Source of the DNA: Lachnospiraceae bacterium
GTDB lineage: Bacteria; Bacillota; Clostridia; Lachnospirales; Lachnospiraceae
Length of the DNA stretch: 64,000 nt
Assembly (NCBI GenBank): GCA_022776445.1
Contig: JALFHZ010000122.1
Location: 1-64,000, forward strand
Direction of reading: 5' to 3'
Translations under genes and position numbers: made by a program
Notes under the pieces: model-generated
The model's input: only the letters and a program-made list of their open reading frames with translations
Told to the model about the DNA's origin: nothing
Database searches by the model: none
Shown here: positions 17,505 through 26,896 of the stretch, piece after piece
Layout: the number at the start of each line of letters is the position of its first letter
Position numbering within the stretch: position 1 is the first letter of the stretch

Positions 17505-18764
17505 TTATGTTGCAACGGTTCCGTACTCCATGTCTGCGCCGACACTGCAAAGGTCCCGGCAGATATCCTCATATCCCCGCCGGATATGCTCGCATCCGGT
17601 CAGAACCGTCGTCCCCCGCGCTGCCAGACCGGCTACTACTAGTGCCGCGCCCCCGCGCAGATCCGCCGCGCGGACACTGCCCCCGGTCAGAGGGTAGGTT
17701 CCATCCACCCGGACAGTCCTGTCTTCTATTATAATATGAGCGCCCAGTTTCTGCAATTCCTTTGCGCTGGCAAATCTGGCCTCAAACACCGTTTCACGAA
17801 TCCGGGATTCACCGTCTGCCAAAGCAGCCACCGCCACAATCACCGACTGCAGATCTGTGGGGAATCCCGGATAAGCTTCCGTAGCAAGGCACACTGCCCC
17901 CGGGCGCCCGTCCATACGCACACGGATTCCTTCCGGAAGAAGCTCCGTCCGGCCGCCCATCCGGTTCATTGCATGAAGCACGGCCCCCATGTGATCTGCC
18001 GGAGCCTCCCTGAGCAGCACATCTCCACCTGCCGCCAGCACAGCACCTGCGTAAGTGCCCGCTACAATCCGGTCACCAGGTACCGCAAACGTCACATCGT
18101 GAAGCGGCTGTCCCCCTTCAATCATCAGGGTACTGCTGCCGATCCCGTCAATCCGCGCGCCCATTTTCTTCAGAAAACGGCAGAGGACTTCGATCTCCGG
18201 CTCCACAGAAGCCCCCCGAAGCACCGTGATTCCCCGTGCAGCCACTGCCGCCATCACCGCATTTTCCGTAGCACCTACACTCGGAAACGGAAACAGAATC
18301 TCACTGCCGCGCAGCCCTTCGGCGGAGGCGGTAATCCGATCTCCCTCCACCCGAATCTCAGCACCGAGCTTTCGCAGCGCTGACAGATGCAGATCGATGG
18401 GACGCCGCCCGATGGAACAGCCGCCCGGGTGATGGCTCACAGCTTCCCCAAGACGCCCGAGCAGCGGTCCGAGCAGCATGACAGAGGAACGCATCCGCCC
18501 GGCTTCCGCTTCCGGAATCACTGCAGTATTCAGCCCCTCTGTAGAAATGCGCAGGGTATGTGCATTCCATTCGCATACGCATCCCAGATATTCCAAAATC
18601 CCCTTCATACAGTTCACATCCTGTATTCCGGGGACATTTTTCAGCACAACGGTTCCTCTGTGAAGCAGAGATGCTGCCATGAGAGGCAGCACCGCATTCT
18701 TGGAACCCTGTATTCGTATCTCACCTTCCAGACAATGTAAGCCGCGGATTCGAATCACAGACAA
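17505..18764 (-). CDS. murA: UDP-N-acetylglucosamine 1-carboxyvinyltransferase (MurA)
   Basis: First committed enzyme of peptidoglycan synthesis: transfers enolpyruvate from PEP to UDP-GlcNAc. 419 residues, full length. IQGSKNAVLPLMAASLL (Lys 22, Asn 23) and the active-site loop GEAVSHHPGGCSIGRRPIDL with the fosfomycin-reactive Cys 116 are present, as is YPGFPTDLQ. Starts at TTG 18764 with AGGAGG seven bases upstream. The gene order ftsW-murA-ftsQ lacks the murG often found between ftsW and murA. Confidence 0.95.
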   Translation of the reverse strand: MSVIRIRGLHCLEGEIRIQGSKNAVLPLMAASLLHRGTVVLKNVPGIQDVNCMKGILEYLGCVCEWNAHTLRISTEGLNTAVIPEAEAGRMRSSVMLLGPLLGRLGEAVSHHPGGCSIGRRPIDLHLSALRKLGAEIRVEGDRITASAEGLRGSEILFPFPSVGATENAVMAAVAARGITVLRGASVEPEIEVLCRFLKKMGARIDGIGSSTLMIEGGQPLHDVTFAVPGDRIVAGTYAGAVLAAGGDVLLREAPADHMGAVLHAMNRMGGRTELLPEGIRVRMDGRPGAVCLATEAYPGFPTDLQSVIVAVAALADGESRIRETVFEARFASAKELQKLGAHIIIEDRTVRVDGTYPLTGGSVRAADLRGGAALVVAGLAARGTTVLTGCEHIRRGYEDICRDLCSVGADMEYGTVAT

Positions 18765-18825
18765 TCGGATACCTCCTGTAATATGCGTCTATATTCCATC
18801 CTATGTACTTTGCCCCGAAAAGGTT

Positions 18826-19959
18826 TTATTTTTCCAGTTTTATCTGGTTCGAAACACTTAAAACCATACCAATCTCCAGCATCAGAAACAATACGGAAGT
18901 ACCTCCGTAACTGATAAACGGCAGCGTAATACCGGTATTGGGTATCGTATTGGTCACAACTGCAATATTCAGTATCACCTGAATCGCAATATGAGCCATC
19001 ACACCAACCACCAGAAGCGCTCCGAACAGATCCGGCGCGTTGTTGGCAATCAGCATGAAACGATAGATCATGAACAGAAAAATCAGGATCACGGATACCG
19101 CACCAAACAGTCCCAGTTCCTCGCAGATAATCGAGAAAATCATATCATTCTGCGCTTCCGGCACAAATCCCATCTTCTGGATACTTTCCCCAAGTCCTTT
19201 GCCTACCAGGCCGCCGGAGCCGATCGCATAAAGTCCCTGAAGCACCTGATAGCCTCCGTCCATAGGGTATGCCTCCGGATCCAGCCACACGTGAATCCGG
19301 TTCAGCTGATAGGCTTTCAGAAGCCCGATTCTCTCCAGCGCAATCGCCAAAGGACCTGCGGTCGCCACGACGCCGAGTCCCAGCACGCCGCACAGATAAA
19401 ACGGCCATTTCCTCCTGCACGCCACAAACAGCATCACAAACGCAATCCCCATAATGATGATGCCGGAACTTAAGTTGTTTGCCGCCACGATTCCCGCAAT
19501 CGGTGTTGCGAGAACCATCACCGCAATCATGTTCCTCCAGCTGTTGATCCTGCTTCCCATCTGCACAATCACGGCAGCCAGCATGACAATCAGTGCAATC
19601 TTAACAAACTCCGTGGGCTGGAAGCTGAGCGGGCCGACACCCAGCCACCGCTTCTTGCCGTTCACTTCCTTGCCGATCAGGGATACCGCTATCATCAGCA
19701 CATACGACAGCAGATAGGCAAATAACGCAAACTTCGCGTACCAGTGATAGTCCAGCTTCGAAATCACAATCGCCATCGCCAGTCCCGCGGACGAGATCAT
19801 CAGCTGACGCATCATAAAATAGGAAGCGTTCTGGTACTTCAGCTGTGCCATGTAGGAACTGGAGCTGTATATCATGACCAGTCCGAACGCCGTCAGGAAA
19901 ATCACGGAGAACAGCAGGCTGTAATCATAGAAACGCCTGGGTTTGTTTTTCTTCGCCAT
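18826..19959 (-). CDS. ftsW: FtsW/SpoVE-type peptidoglycan glycosyltransferase (SEDS)
   Basis: Polytopic SEDS glycosyltransferase that polymerises lipid II together with a class B PBP. 377 residues, about ten membrane segments. SEDS motifs are visible: KRWLGVGPLSFQPTEFVKIA, NLSSGIIIMGIAFVMLF, GLGESIQKMGFVPEAQNDMI and the C-terminal GITLPFISYGGTSVLFLML. ATG at 19959 with AGGAG seven bases upstream, ten bases after murD. Vegetative FtsW and sporulation SpoVE cannot be separated from sequence alone; the dcw position favours FtsW. Confidence 0.93.
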   Translation of the reverse strand: MAKKNKPRRFYDYSLLFSVIFLTAFGLVMIYSSSSYMAQLKYQNASYFMMRQLMISSAGLAMAIVISKLDYHWYAKFALFAYLLSYVLMIAVSLIGKEVNGKKRWLGVGPLSFQPTEFVKIALIVMLAAVIVQMGSRINSWRNMIAVMVLATPIAGIVAANNLSSGIIIMGIAFVMLFVACRRKWPFYLCGVLGLGVVATAGPLAIALERIGLLKAYQLNRIHVWLDPEAYPMDGGYQVLQGLYAIGSGGLVGKGLGESIQKMGFVPEAQNDMIFSIICEELGLFGAVSVILIFLFMIYRFMLIANNAPDLFGALLVVGVMAHIAIQVILNIAVVTNTIPNTGITLPFISYGGTSVLFLMLEIGMVLSVSNQIKLEK

Positions 19960-19969
19960 ACACCCGCTC

Positions 19970-21325
19970 CTACAGATTTCTTACACATTCCTTGAAAATC
20001 TCACCGCGCTGCTCATAGTTGTCAAACATGCCCCAGCTTGCGCACGCCGGAGACAGCAGTACATTGTCACCCGGATTGGCATACGCGGCACACACCCGCA
20101 CCGCTTCCGGCATATCTTCCGCATACATGATCTCCGTGAAGCCGTGTCTGCGCGCACATTCCGCAATCTTATCCCGCGTCTGTCCGATCAGAACCAGGTG
20201 CTTCACCTTGTCACCGAATTCCTCGATCCACTCGTCATACTCGCTGTGCTTGTCGTAGCCGCCCGCAATCAGTACCGTCGGTCCCGGCATCGCGCGGATC
20301 GCCTGAATCGCCGCATCCGGATTGGTTCCCTTGGAATCGTTATAATAACGGACACCGGAACGCTCCAGCACGAACTCGATCCGGTGCTCCACAGCCTTGA
20401 ATGCCTTAACCGTTCTGCGGATACAGTCCATCGGCACATCCATGCGGATCGCAATCGCAATCGCCGCCATCACATTCTCATAATTGTGCTTGCCCAGAAG
20501 CTGCAGCTCGTGAACATTCACAACGGTTTCCTTTTTGCCGTCGTGCGCATAGATGATGTCGTCCCCGTCCAGATACATGCCGTCCTTCAGCTCCTGCGTA
20601 CTGCTGAAGAAGAATACCTTTACCTTCAGATCTTCTTTTTCACCGAATTCCCGCAGCACCGGATCATCGTAATTGAGCACCACACAGTCTTCTTCTGTCT
20701 GATTGGCTGTAATGCGCTCCTTAATCTCAATATAATTCTCCATGGTACCATGACGGTTCAAATGGTCCGGTGTAATATTGAGAATCGCGCTGACATTCGG
20801 ATGGAAGTCCATGATCGTCTCCAGCTGGAAACTGGAAACCTCTGCAACGGTAACAGACGCGTCCGTCGTATCCAGCGCCGTCTCCGTATAAGGAATGCCG
20901 ATATTGCCGACTACAAATACTTCCTCATAATGAGACTTCATGATCTCACCGGTCAGAGCTGTGGTCGTCGTCTTTCCATTCGTTCCGGTAATCGCCGCCA
21001 GTTTTCCCTTCGCCACATGGTAAGCCAGCTGAATCTCACCCCAGATCGGAATCTGTGCCTCATCCAGCACAGCAACAAACGGTGCGTTCAGCGGAATACC
21101 CGGACTGATGATGGAAAGCTCCACCCCCAACAGATCGGTGCGGGACAGCTCTCCCAGCACAACCGTGAGCTTCGCATCCTCGTCAAATTTCTCCTTTATC
21201 TTCTCCGGATCCAGGTCTGCATTGCTGTCATAGAGGACAATCTCTCCTCCCATCTTCAAGAGAAGCTTTGCCGCAGCAATACCGCTCTTTCCGGAACCTG
21301 CCACTAAAACCTTCTGACTGCTCAT
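19970..21325 (-). CDS. murD: UDP-N-acetylmuramoylalanine-D-glutamate ligase (MurD)
   Basis: Cytoplasmic Mur ligase adding D-glutamate to UDP-MurNAc-L-alanine. 451 residues. N-terminal Rossmann-type VLVAGSGKSGIAAAKLL, ATP-binding AAITGTNGKTTTTALTGE (P loop 114-120), NITPDHLNRHGTMENYIEIK, and the C-terminal domain VLIAGGYDKHSEYDEWI and LLSPACASWGMFDNYEQRG. Start ATG with AGGAGG upstream, 16 bases after mraY. Confidence 0.97.
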   Translation of the reverse strand: MSSQKVLVAGSGKSGIAAAKLLLKMGGEIVLYDSNADLDPEKIKEKFDEDAKLTVVLGELSRTDLLGVELSIISPGIPLNAPFVAVLDEAQIPIWGEIQLAYHVAKGKLAAITGTNGKTTTTALTGEIMKSHYEEVFVVGNIGIPYTETALDTTDASVTVAEVSSFQLETIMDFHPNVSAILNITPDHLNRHGTMENYIEIKERITANQTEEDCVVLNYDDPVLREFGEKEDLKVKVFFFSSTQELKDGMYLDGDDIIYAHDGKKETVVNVHELQLLGKHNYENVMAAIAIAIRMDVPMDCIRRTVKAFKAVEHRIEFVLERSGVRYYNDSKGTNPDAAIQAIRAMPGPTVLIAGGYDKHSEYDEWIEEFGDKVKHLVLIGQTRDKIAECARRHGFTEIMYAEDMPEAVRVCAAYANPGDNVLLSPACASWGMFDNYEQRGEIFKECVRNL

Positions 21326-21341
21326 GTCTTCTTCCTCCTAA

Positions 21342-22310
21342 CTATAATCCCAGGTAAGCCAGCAGGCAGAGAATCGCGGTTGTAATCGAAAATACGGCCA
21401 CAACCCTGGTCTCAGACCAGCCGCACAGCTCGAAATGATGATGAATCGGTGCCATTTTGAAAATCCGTTTTCCGCCGGTTGCCTTGAAATAGGACACCTG
21501 CATGATCACGGACAGAACCTCCACAAGATAAATCAGGCCGATAATCGGAATAAAGAACGGCATCTGCATCATAAACGCACTGGATGCCACGAATCCGCCC
21601 AGAGCCAGCGAACCGGTATCTCCCATGAAAACCTTCGCCGGATATACATTGAACAGCAGAAAGCCCAGAAGGCTTCCCACCACCGCTCCGGTGATCGGGC
21701 TGATGCCGCTGTTCTCACCGATCGCCACGATCGTCATAAACGTAGCCACCAGAATCGTCACACTGGTGCACAGACCGTCAAGTCCGTCGGTAAAGTTCAC
21801 ACCGTTATCTGTGCCCAGAATTACAAAAAATACAAACGGAACAAACAAAATCCCCAGATTCAGATAATATCCGTTCTCAAAACCGCCGGTATACGGGATC
21901 AGTGCCGTGCACCCCACCTCGCCGGACCGGATCAGATAAAATGCAAAGATACCTGTAATCACAATCTGTCCCAGCAGCTTCTGCTTCGGATTCAGTCCTT
22001 CAGAACGCTTCATCACAATCTTGATATAATCATCCAGGAACCCGATAATGCCAAATCCCACTGTCACAAACAACACCGGGATGATCCTGGGATAATCGCG
22101 GATATAAAATAAAGAAGTGATGATGATGCTGGTCAGTATCATCAGACCGCCCATCGTCGGGGTTCCCTGTTTCTTCAAATGCGCCTGCGGACCATCATCC
22201 CGCACCTGCTGTCCGAATTTCAGCTTATGCAGAAACGGAATCACGATCGGGCAGAGGATCGCGCTGATGGCAAAGGCAATGATAATCGCCAGTATAGTCT
22301 CATTAATCAT
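21342..22310 (-). CDS. mraY: phospho-N-acetylmuramoyl-pentapeptide transferase (MraY)
   Basis: Integral membrane enzyme making lipid I from UDP-MurNAc-pentapeptide and undecaprenyl phosphate. 322 residues with about ten membrane segments. Conserved segments: KKQGTPTMGGLMIL, FLDDYIKIVMKRSEGL (Asp-rich metal site), DNGVNFTDGLDGL, FNVYPAKVFMGDTGSLALGG and MAPIHHHFELCGWSETRVV (the HHH motif). Strong AGGAG before ATG; a promoter lies just upstream. Confidence 0.97.
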   Translation of the reverse strand: MINETILAIIIAFAISAILCPIVIPFLHKLKFGQQVRDDGPQAHLKKQGTPTMGGLMILTSIIITSLFYIRDYPRIIPVLFVTVGFGIIGFLDDYIKIVMKRSEGLNPKQKLLGQIVITGIFAFYLIRSGEVGCTALIPYTGGFENGYYLNLGILFVPFVFFVILGTDNGVNFTDGLDGLCTSVTILVATFMTIVAIGENSGISPITGAVVGSLLGFLLFNVYPAKVFMGDTGSLALGGFVASSAFMMQMPFFIPIIGLIYLVEVLSVIMQVSYFKATGGKRIFKMAPIHHHFELCGWSETRVVAVFSITTAILCLLAYLGL

Positions 22311-22357
22311 GACAAACTCCTATATGTTATGTATTGCCGCATACTCCGGCATTCAAT

Positions 22358-22386
22358 AGTATACGTCTTTTTAAGGGAATAATCAA
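22358..22386 (-). promoter_or_regulatory. internal promoter before mraY
   Basis: Minus strand: -35 TTGATT (22381-22386), spacer 17, -10 TATACT (22358-22363), in the 80-base gap between the second PBP gene and mraY. It would drive mraY-murD-ftsW-murA-ftsQ apart from the mraZ promoter. Confidence 0.65.
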
Positions 22387-22390
22387 GCCT

Positions 22391-24121
22391 TCACTCCGCG
22401 CTTTGTTCAATCCCGAGGTATGGCAGAATGTTTTTAAAAATATCCGCAATCACCGGAGCGGCAATGGTTCCTCCATAATAAACGCCCTGCGGCTCATCGA
22501 TCGTAATCAGCGCGATCACCTGCGGATCGTCCGCCGGAGCAAAACCCAAAAAGGACGAAATATATCGTTTCAGACTGCGAGGCAGTTTCTCCGAAGTCGC
22601 CGTTTTTCCGCCGATCCGGTATCCGGGCAGCGCCGCTTTCTTCCCGCCGCCCTCAGCCACCACCTGTTCCAGAATGTAGCGCATGGTGGCACTCGTTTCC
22701 TCCGACACGATCCGCTTTTTCACCGGATACGAAAACCGGTGCACCGCGGTTTTGTCCGCGTTCATCACCTTCACGCCAAAATGAGGAATAATCCGATATC
22801 CGCCATTGACGATGGACGCTGCCGTTGTGATCAGCTGAATCGGCGTGATCTGAAAAGACTGGCCAAAGGAAACCGTAGCCAGTTCCACCAGCCCCATGTT
22901 TTCTTTTTTATGCATGATCGTTCCCGCCTCTCCCGGCAGATCAATCCCGGTTTTCTCCTTCAGTCCGAACTGTTCAAAATACCGGTAATACGCATCAATC
23001 CCCAGACGCTGCCCCACATCAATAAAGACCGGGTTGCAGGAATTCATCGTTCCCTGCAGGAATGTTTCCGCACCGTGTCCTCCCACCTTATGGCACCGGA
23101 TTTTGCGGTCCTCCACAATGCGGAAACCGGGACAGGAAAACCGGTCCTCCAGCCCGACCACACCGGCCTCCAGCCCTGCTGCTGCTGTAATAATCTTAAA
23201 CGTGGATCCCGGTTCATAGGTGTCGTTGATGCTGGGATTGCGCCACATCTGATTCAAAAGTTCCTGCCGCTGCGAAGCCGTGGTACCTGCAGGTTCCTCC
23301 ACATTCAGCGTAAACGGATCGTTCAGGTTGAACTCCGGAACATTGGCCATTGCCATGATTTCCCCGTTTTTCGGATTCATGACAATCACCGACACACGTT
23401 TTGCTCCTTTCCGCTCCATGGTCTCCAGTGCCGCCTGCTCCACATACTGCTGAATGTTCACATCCAGACTGATCTGCAGGTCATTGCCCGGAACCGGTTC
23501 AATCCGGTCCTCAAAGGTATTGCCGATCTCCACACCTGCCGCGTCGGTCATGGTCAGAATCTTTCCGTTCATCCCTTTCAGATAAGATTCATACTTCACC
23601 TCAAGGCCAACGATCCCCTGATTGTCTCCTCCGGTGAAGCCCAGCACCCGGGACGCCAGTGAATCATACGGGTAATATCGTTTATAATCATCATCCACCT
23701 TCACACCGGCCAGATGATATCCGCGGATCCTGTCCCCGATTTCTTTGTCCACATTCGTACGGATAATCTCACGGGAACTGCGCTTTTCCACCTTTTTCCG
23801 GACTGCCGCCTCCTCCATCGAAAGTTCCCTGCACAGAGTCTCAATTACCTCTTCCCGGTCCCGGACCTGATTGTAGATCACAGACACCGTACATACCGTC
23901 CGGTTGGTGGCAATCACGGTACCTCTGGCATCCAGGATCCGGCCTCTGGCTGCTTTGATCGTACGTTCCCTCTCATGCAGATCCTCCGCCATCTGGCTGT
24001 AATGCTCTGACCGGTACAGCATCAAATAAACAAGCCGCCCCATTAATCCTGCCACGCAGATGCAAAGCAGAAAAAACAGGACGGCTATCCTCTCTCTGTG
24101 ATGGGTCTGATTGGAACTCAT
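22391..24121 (-). CDS. class B penicillin-binding protein (second of a tandem pair)
   Basis: Peptidoglycan transpeptidase, 576 residues. One N-terminal membrane segment (IAVLFFLLCICVAGLMG), a dimerisation domain with RGRILDARGTVIATN, then the transpeptidase domain: SxxK in YEPGSTFKII (Ser 306, Lys 309), SxN as SCN (361-363), and KTG replaced by KTA in GGKTATSEK (506-508). No PASTA domain at the C-terminus, so it does not have full SpoVD form. ATG at 24121 preferred (GGAG six bases upstream) over a TTG five codons earlier. It follows a related PBP gene by 51 bases. One of the pair is probably FtsI and the other sporulation-related; which is which is not shown. Confidence 0.9.
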   Translation of the reverse strand: MSSNQTHHRERIAVLFFLLCICVAGLMGRLVYLMLYRSEHYSQMAEDLHERERTIKAARGRILDARGTVIATNRTVCTVSVIYNQVRDREEVIETLCRELSMEEAAVRKKVEKRSSREIIRTNVDKEIGDRIRGYHLAGVKVDDDYKRYYPYDSLASRVLGFTGGDNQGIVGLEVKYESYLKGMNGKILTMTDAAGVEIGNTFEDRIEPVPGNDLQISLDVNIQQYVEQAALETMERKGAKRVSVIVMNPKNGEIMAMANVPEFNLNDPFTLNVEEPAGTTASQRQELLNQMWRNPSINDTYEPGSTFKIITAAAGLEAGVVGLEDRFSCPGFRIVEDRKIRCHKVGGHGAETFLQGTMNSCNPVFIDVGQRLGIDAYYRYFEQFGLKEKTGIDLPGEAGTIMHKKENMGLVELATVSFGQSFQITPIQLITTAASIVNGGYRIIPHFGVKVMNADKTAVHRFSYPVKKRIVSEETSATMRYILEQVVAEGGGKKAALPGYRIGGKTATSEKLPRSLKRYISSFLGFAPADDPQVIALITIDEPQGVYYGGTIAAPVIADIFKNILPYLGIEQSAE

Positions 24122-24172
24122 AACCGGCTCCTGCAACGCTCATTGTTATACTTATATGAGCTGGCCCATATT

Positions 24173-26389
24173 TTAGAACCCGGGCTCCGACTCGCCGCTT
24201 TCCAGAATATCCGCAGCCGGATAATCCGGATCAACGCTCACGGTTTCCCCGGACAGTTCATCATCCACTCCGCTGTCATCTCCCGGATCCTCAATATACT
24301 CATCGGTCTCATAGACCTTCGGCTCCTCAGCCGCGGCAGTCTCTCCGGATGTCGTTCCGGTCAGATCGGTGATTCCCTCCTGCTCCGGAAGCTGTCCGGA
24401 AAGCTCTTCCTGCGGATCCGCATAATCCACCGTCGGGAACACATTCAGGTACGGCAGGATATCCCCCATGATCTGAGCAAACACTCTGCTGGCATAGGAG
24501 CTGTGCGGCTGATCCTCCACATGCGGTGTATCAATCGTCACATACACCAGCACCTGCGGATCATTGGCCGGCGCGAATCCGCAGAAGGATACCAGATAAT
24601 TCTTGGCAGAACGCGGAAGCTTCTCCGCCGTTCCGGTCTTTCCCGCGATTTCATACCCTTCTACTGCTGCCGCCTTACCGGTTCCCTCTTCCACCGTCCG
24701 AAACAGCGCCGTCTTAATCAGACTGCTGGTTGACTCCGACACAGTCTCCCGCACAAGTCTTGGCGACACTTTCTTCACCACAGCTCCCTGCTCATTCAGG
24801 ATCTGCTTCACCACATGCGGCTCATAATAGGAACCTCCATTGATTACCGAACAGTAAGCCGCCGCCATCTGCACCATCGTACAGTTGAAGTTCTGGCCGA
24901 AGGAGTTGGTCGCAAGACTGGCCGAACGCATGTTGTCCGCTTCATATATCAGTCCTTTGGCATCTGCCTCTCCCGGAAGATCAATGCCGGTCTTCGCGCC
25001 GAAGCCAAACAGCTTCTGATACCGGGAAAACCGTTCCGCACCGGTTTTGGCAGCAATCTGCATCATGGCATCATTGCAGGACACCATCAATGATTCCTGC
25101 ACATCGATCAGCCCATGACCGCCCTTTACATATCCGGTACATTTGATCTTGTGACCGCCAACCTCCTGATATCCGTCGCAGTAAAACGTATCATTGGGAC
25201 CGATCACGCCTTCCTCCAGCGCTGCTGCTACCGTAAAGATCTTGGAAGGAGAACCAGGCTCATAGGTATCGCTGATGCAGTAGTTTCTCCAGATCTGATT
25301 CCAGGCCACCTGCTGTCCATAGGAACGGATCTCGTCCTCCGTAAACCGCTCCGGTACCTGTTCTATCGTGATCACCGACTGATCCGTCTTTTTATGCTGG
25401 CGGTTATAAGCGTTCATCGCTTCCTTCAGACCAAACTGATAAATCTCTTCATCCGTAAAATATCCGCCGATCTGTTTGGGATTGTTCAGATCAAACATGT
25501 GGTTATTGGCCATGGCAAGGATTTCCCCATTGTTCGGATTCATGACGACCACGCCCACGCGGTCGGAACCGGTTTCCTGCATCCACTGATTGATCCGCTT
25601 CTCCACTACATTCTGAATGTTCACATCGATCGTGGAAACAATGGTATTTCCGTTCAGCGGAGACTTGATGACACGCTCCAGATTGGAATCGTCATTCAGA
25701 TAGCCGTATTCTCTTCCGTTGGTGCCGATCAGCTCCTCATTGTAGGATTGCTCGATACCGCCGTTGCCGCTTCCGCCGTCACTGGTCGCAAATCCGATCA
25801 CATTGCAGGCGAGCGAATCATAGGGATAAATCCGCTTATACTCTTCTTCAAACCATACGCCCCTCACCCGGGCCTTGGAGTCATTCTTCTGATTGGCCTT
25901 ATTGGTTTCCTTCTGCAGGGTTTCGAACGCATTTTTCTCATCCAGGCTCAGCTGCCGCTTATAACGGACATACGCCGACTCCGGATTGCCTGTGATCAGC
26001 GTGCGAAGTTCACCGGCATCATATCCGAAGGTGCTGACCAGCGCCGAAACGGTCGCTTCCAGAAAATTATTTTCGTCCGACATAATCTGCTTCGGGTCAA
26101 TAATCAGATTATAAACTTTTTCCGTAATCGCCAGATAGGTTCCGTTCCGGTCCACAATATCGCCACGCCGGTACGGAATCACACGGCTGTCATATTCCTG
26201 CTGGGACAGCACGATCTGATTGTAGCTGTCCTTGTTCTCCTTCACAATACTGTACAATACATAGATTAATGCAAATAAAGCCAGCGTAATCACGATAACC
26301 GTAATCGCCAGCTTTTCCTGCATATATACTAAAAACGTACGTTTTCTGTCGGAGTTTGCATTTGGATTAGTGTTTTGGGATGTCCTCAT
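24173..26389 (-). CDS. class B penicillin-binding protein (FtsI/SpoVD family, first of a tandem pair)
   Basis: Septal peptidoglycan transpeptidase, 738 residues. One membrane segment (LAITVIVITLALFALIYVLY, about 27-46), dimerisation domain with RRGDIVDRNGTYLAITE, transpeptidase motifs SPSK (Ser 380, Lys 383), SCN (437-439) and KTG in AGKTGTAEK (584-586). A roughly 90-residue acidic, Asp/Glu/Ser/Thr-rich tail without PASTA repeats ends the protein. The start overlaps the end of ftsL by 23 bases, with a weak ribosome-binding site, so translational coupling is likely. Position right after ftsL fits FtsI. Confidence 0.92.
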   Translation of the reverse strand: MRTSQNTNPNANSDRKRTFLVYMQEKLAITVIVITLALFALIYVLYSIVKENKDSYNQIVLSQQEYDSRVIPYRRGDIVDRNGTYLAITEKVYNLIIDPKQIMSDENNFLEATVSALVSTFGYDAGELRTLITGNPESAYVRYKRQLSLDEKNAFETLQKETNKANQKNDSKARVRGVWFEEEYKRIYPYDSLACNVIGFATSDGGSGNGGIEQSYNEELIGTNGREYGYLNDDSNLERVIKSPLNGNTIVSTIDVNIQNVVEKRINQWMQETGSDRVGVVVMNPNNGEILAMANNHMFDLNNPKQIGGYFTDEEIYQFGLKEAMNAYNRQHKKTDQSVITIEQVPERFTEDEIRSYGQQVAWNQIWRNYCISDTYEPGSPSKIFTVAAALEEGVIGPNDTFYCDGYQEVGGHKIKCTGYVKGGHGLIDVQESLMVSCNDAMMQIAAKTGAERFSRYQKLFGFGAKTGIDLPGEADAKGLIYEADNMRSASLATNSFGQNFNCTMVQMAAAYCSVINGGSYYEPHVVKQILNEQGAVVKKVSPRLVRETVSESTSSLIKTALFRTVEEGTGKAAAVEGYEIAGKTGTAEKLPRSAKNYLVSFCGFAPANDPQVLVYVTIDTPHVEDQPHSSYASRVFAQIMGDILPYLNVFPTVDYADPQEELSGQLPEQEGITDLTGTTSGETAAAEEPKVYETDEYIEDPGDDSGVDDELSGETVSVDPDYPAADILESGESEPGF

Positions 26390-26846
26390 ACTGTCTCACA
26401 TACTCGCTTTCTGTTTTGTCATACAGAAGTACCTGATTTCGGTTTGCGTAAACCATGCCCAATTCCTCAGTTGCAACCTTATACACGTGATCCAGATCAA
26501 TATCCGTATGAATCGCAGTCTGCAGTGCGTCATTCTCAGACTTCAGCTGCTCCAGTTCTTTCTCCAGAAGCTCAATATGATGAATCCTGGATGCCATCGT
26601 CGACTGCACATGCAGATAGCTCACACAAATACTCAGGGCACAGATGGCCGCCAGTGTAAGCATAATCACATAAGGCAGATCCATATAGAGTGCCTTTTCC
26701 TGGTTCCGTCTCACGGCCCGGTTCACAGCCATACGGCGTGCCGCGTCGCGCTGCGGTTCCTGCATCTCCCGTCTCAGTTCTTCTGCCCGTACGGTACTGC
26801 CTGATACATAAGTTCCATATACCGGTCTTCTATTCCTTGCAGCCAT
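26367..26846 (-). CDS. ftsL: FtsL-like cell division protein
   Basis: Small bitopic protein, 159 residues: basic N-terminal cytoplasmic region, one membrane segment (VIMLTLAAICALSICVSYL, about 59-77), then a coiled coil (HHIELLEKELEQLKSENDAL). This topology between rsmH and the class B PBP gene is that of FtsL, which recruits FtsW/FtsI through its coiled coil. The family is poorly conserved, so topology and place carry the call. GGGAGG precedes the ATG. Confidence 0.85.
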   Translation of the reverse strand: MAARNRRPVYGTYVSGSTVRAEELRREMQEPQRDAARRMAVNRAVRRNQEKALYMDLPYVIMLTLAAICALSICVSYLHVQSTMASRIHHIELLEKELEQLKSENDALQTAIHTDIDLDHVYKVATEELGMVYANRNQVLLYDKTESEYVRQYEDIPKH

Positions 26847-26896
26847 ACCCTATCCTCCCATTCCTTCGGTCCGCCTTCCAAACTTCCGGCATACCT

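Noticed and set aside
19943-21307. Long plus-strand frame opposite murD
   Set aside because: Fully antisense to murD, composition rich in Arg/His/Ile, no ribosome-binding site or known motif.
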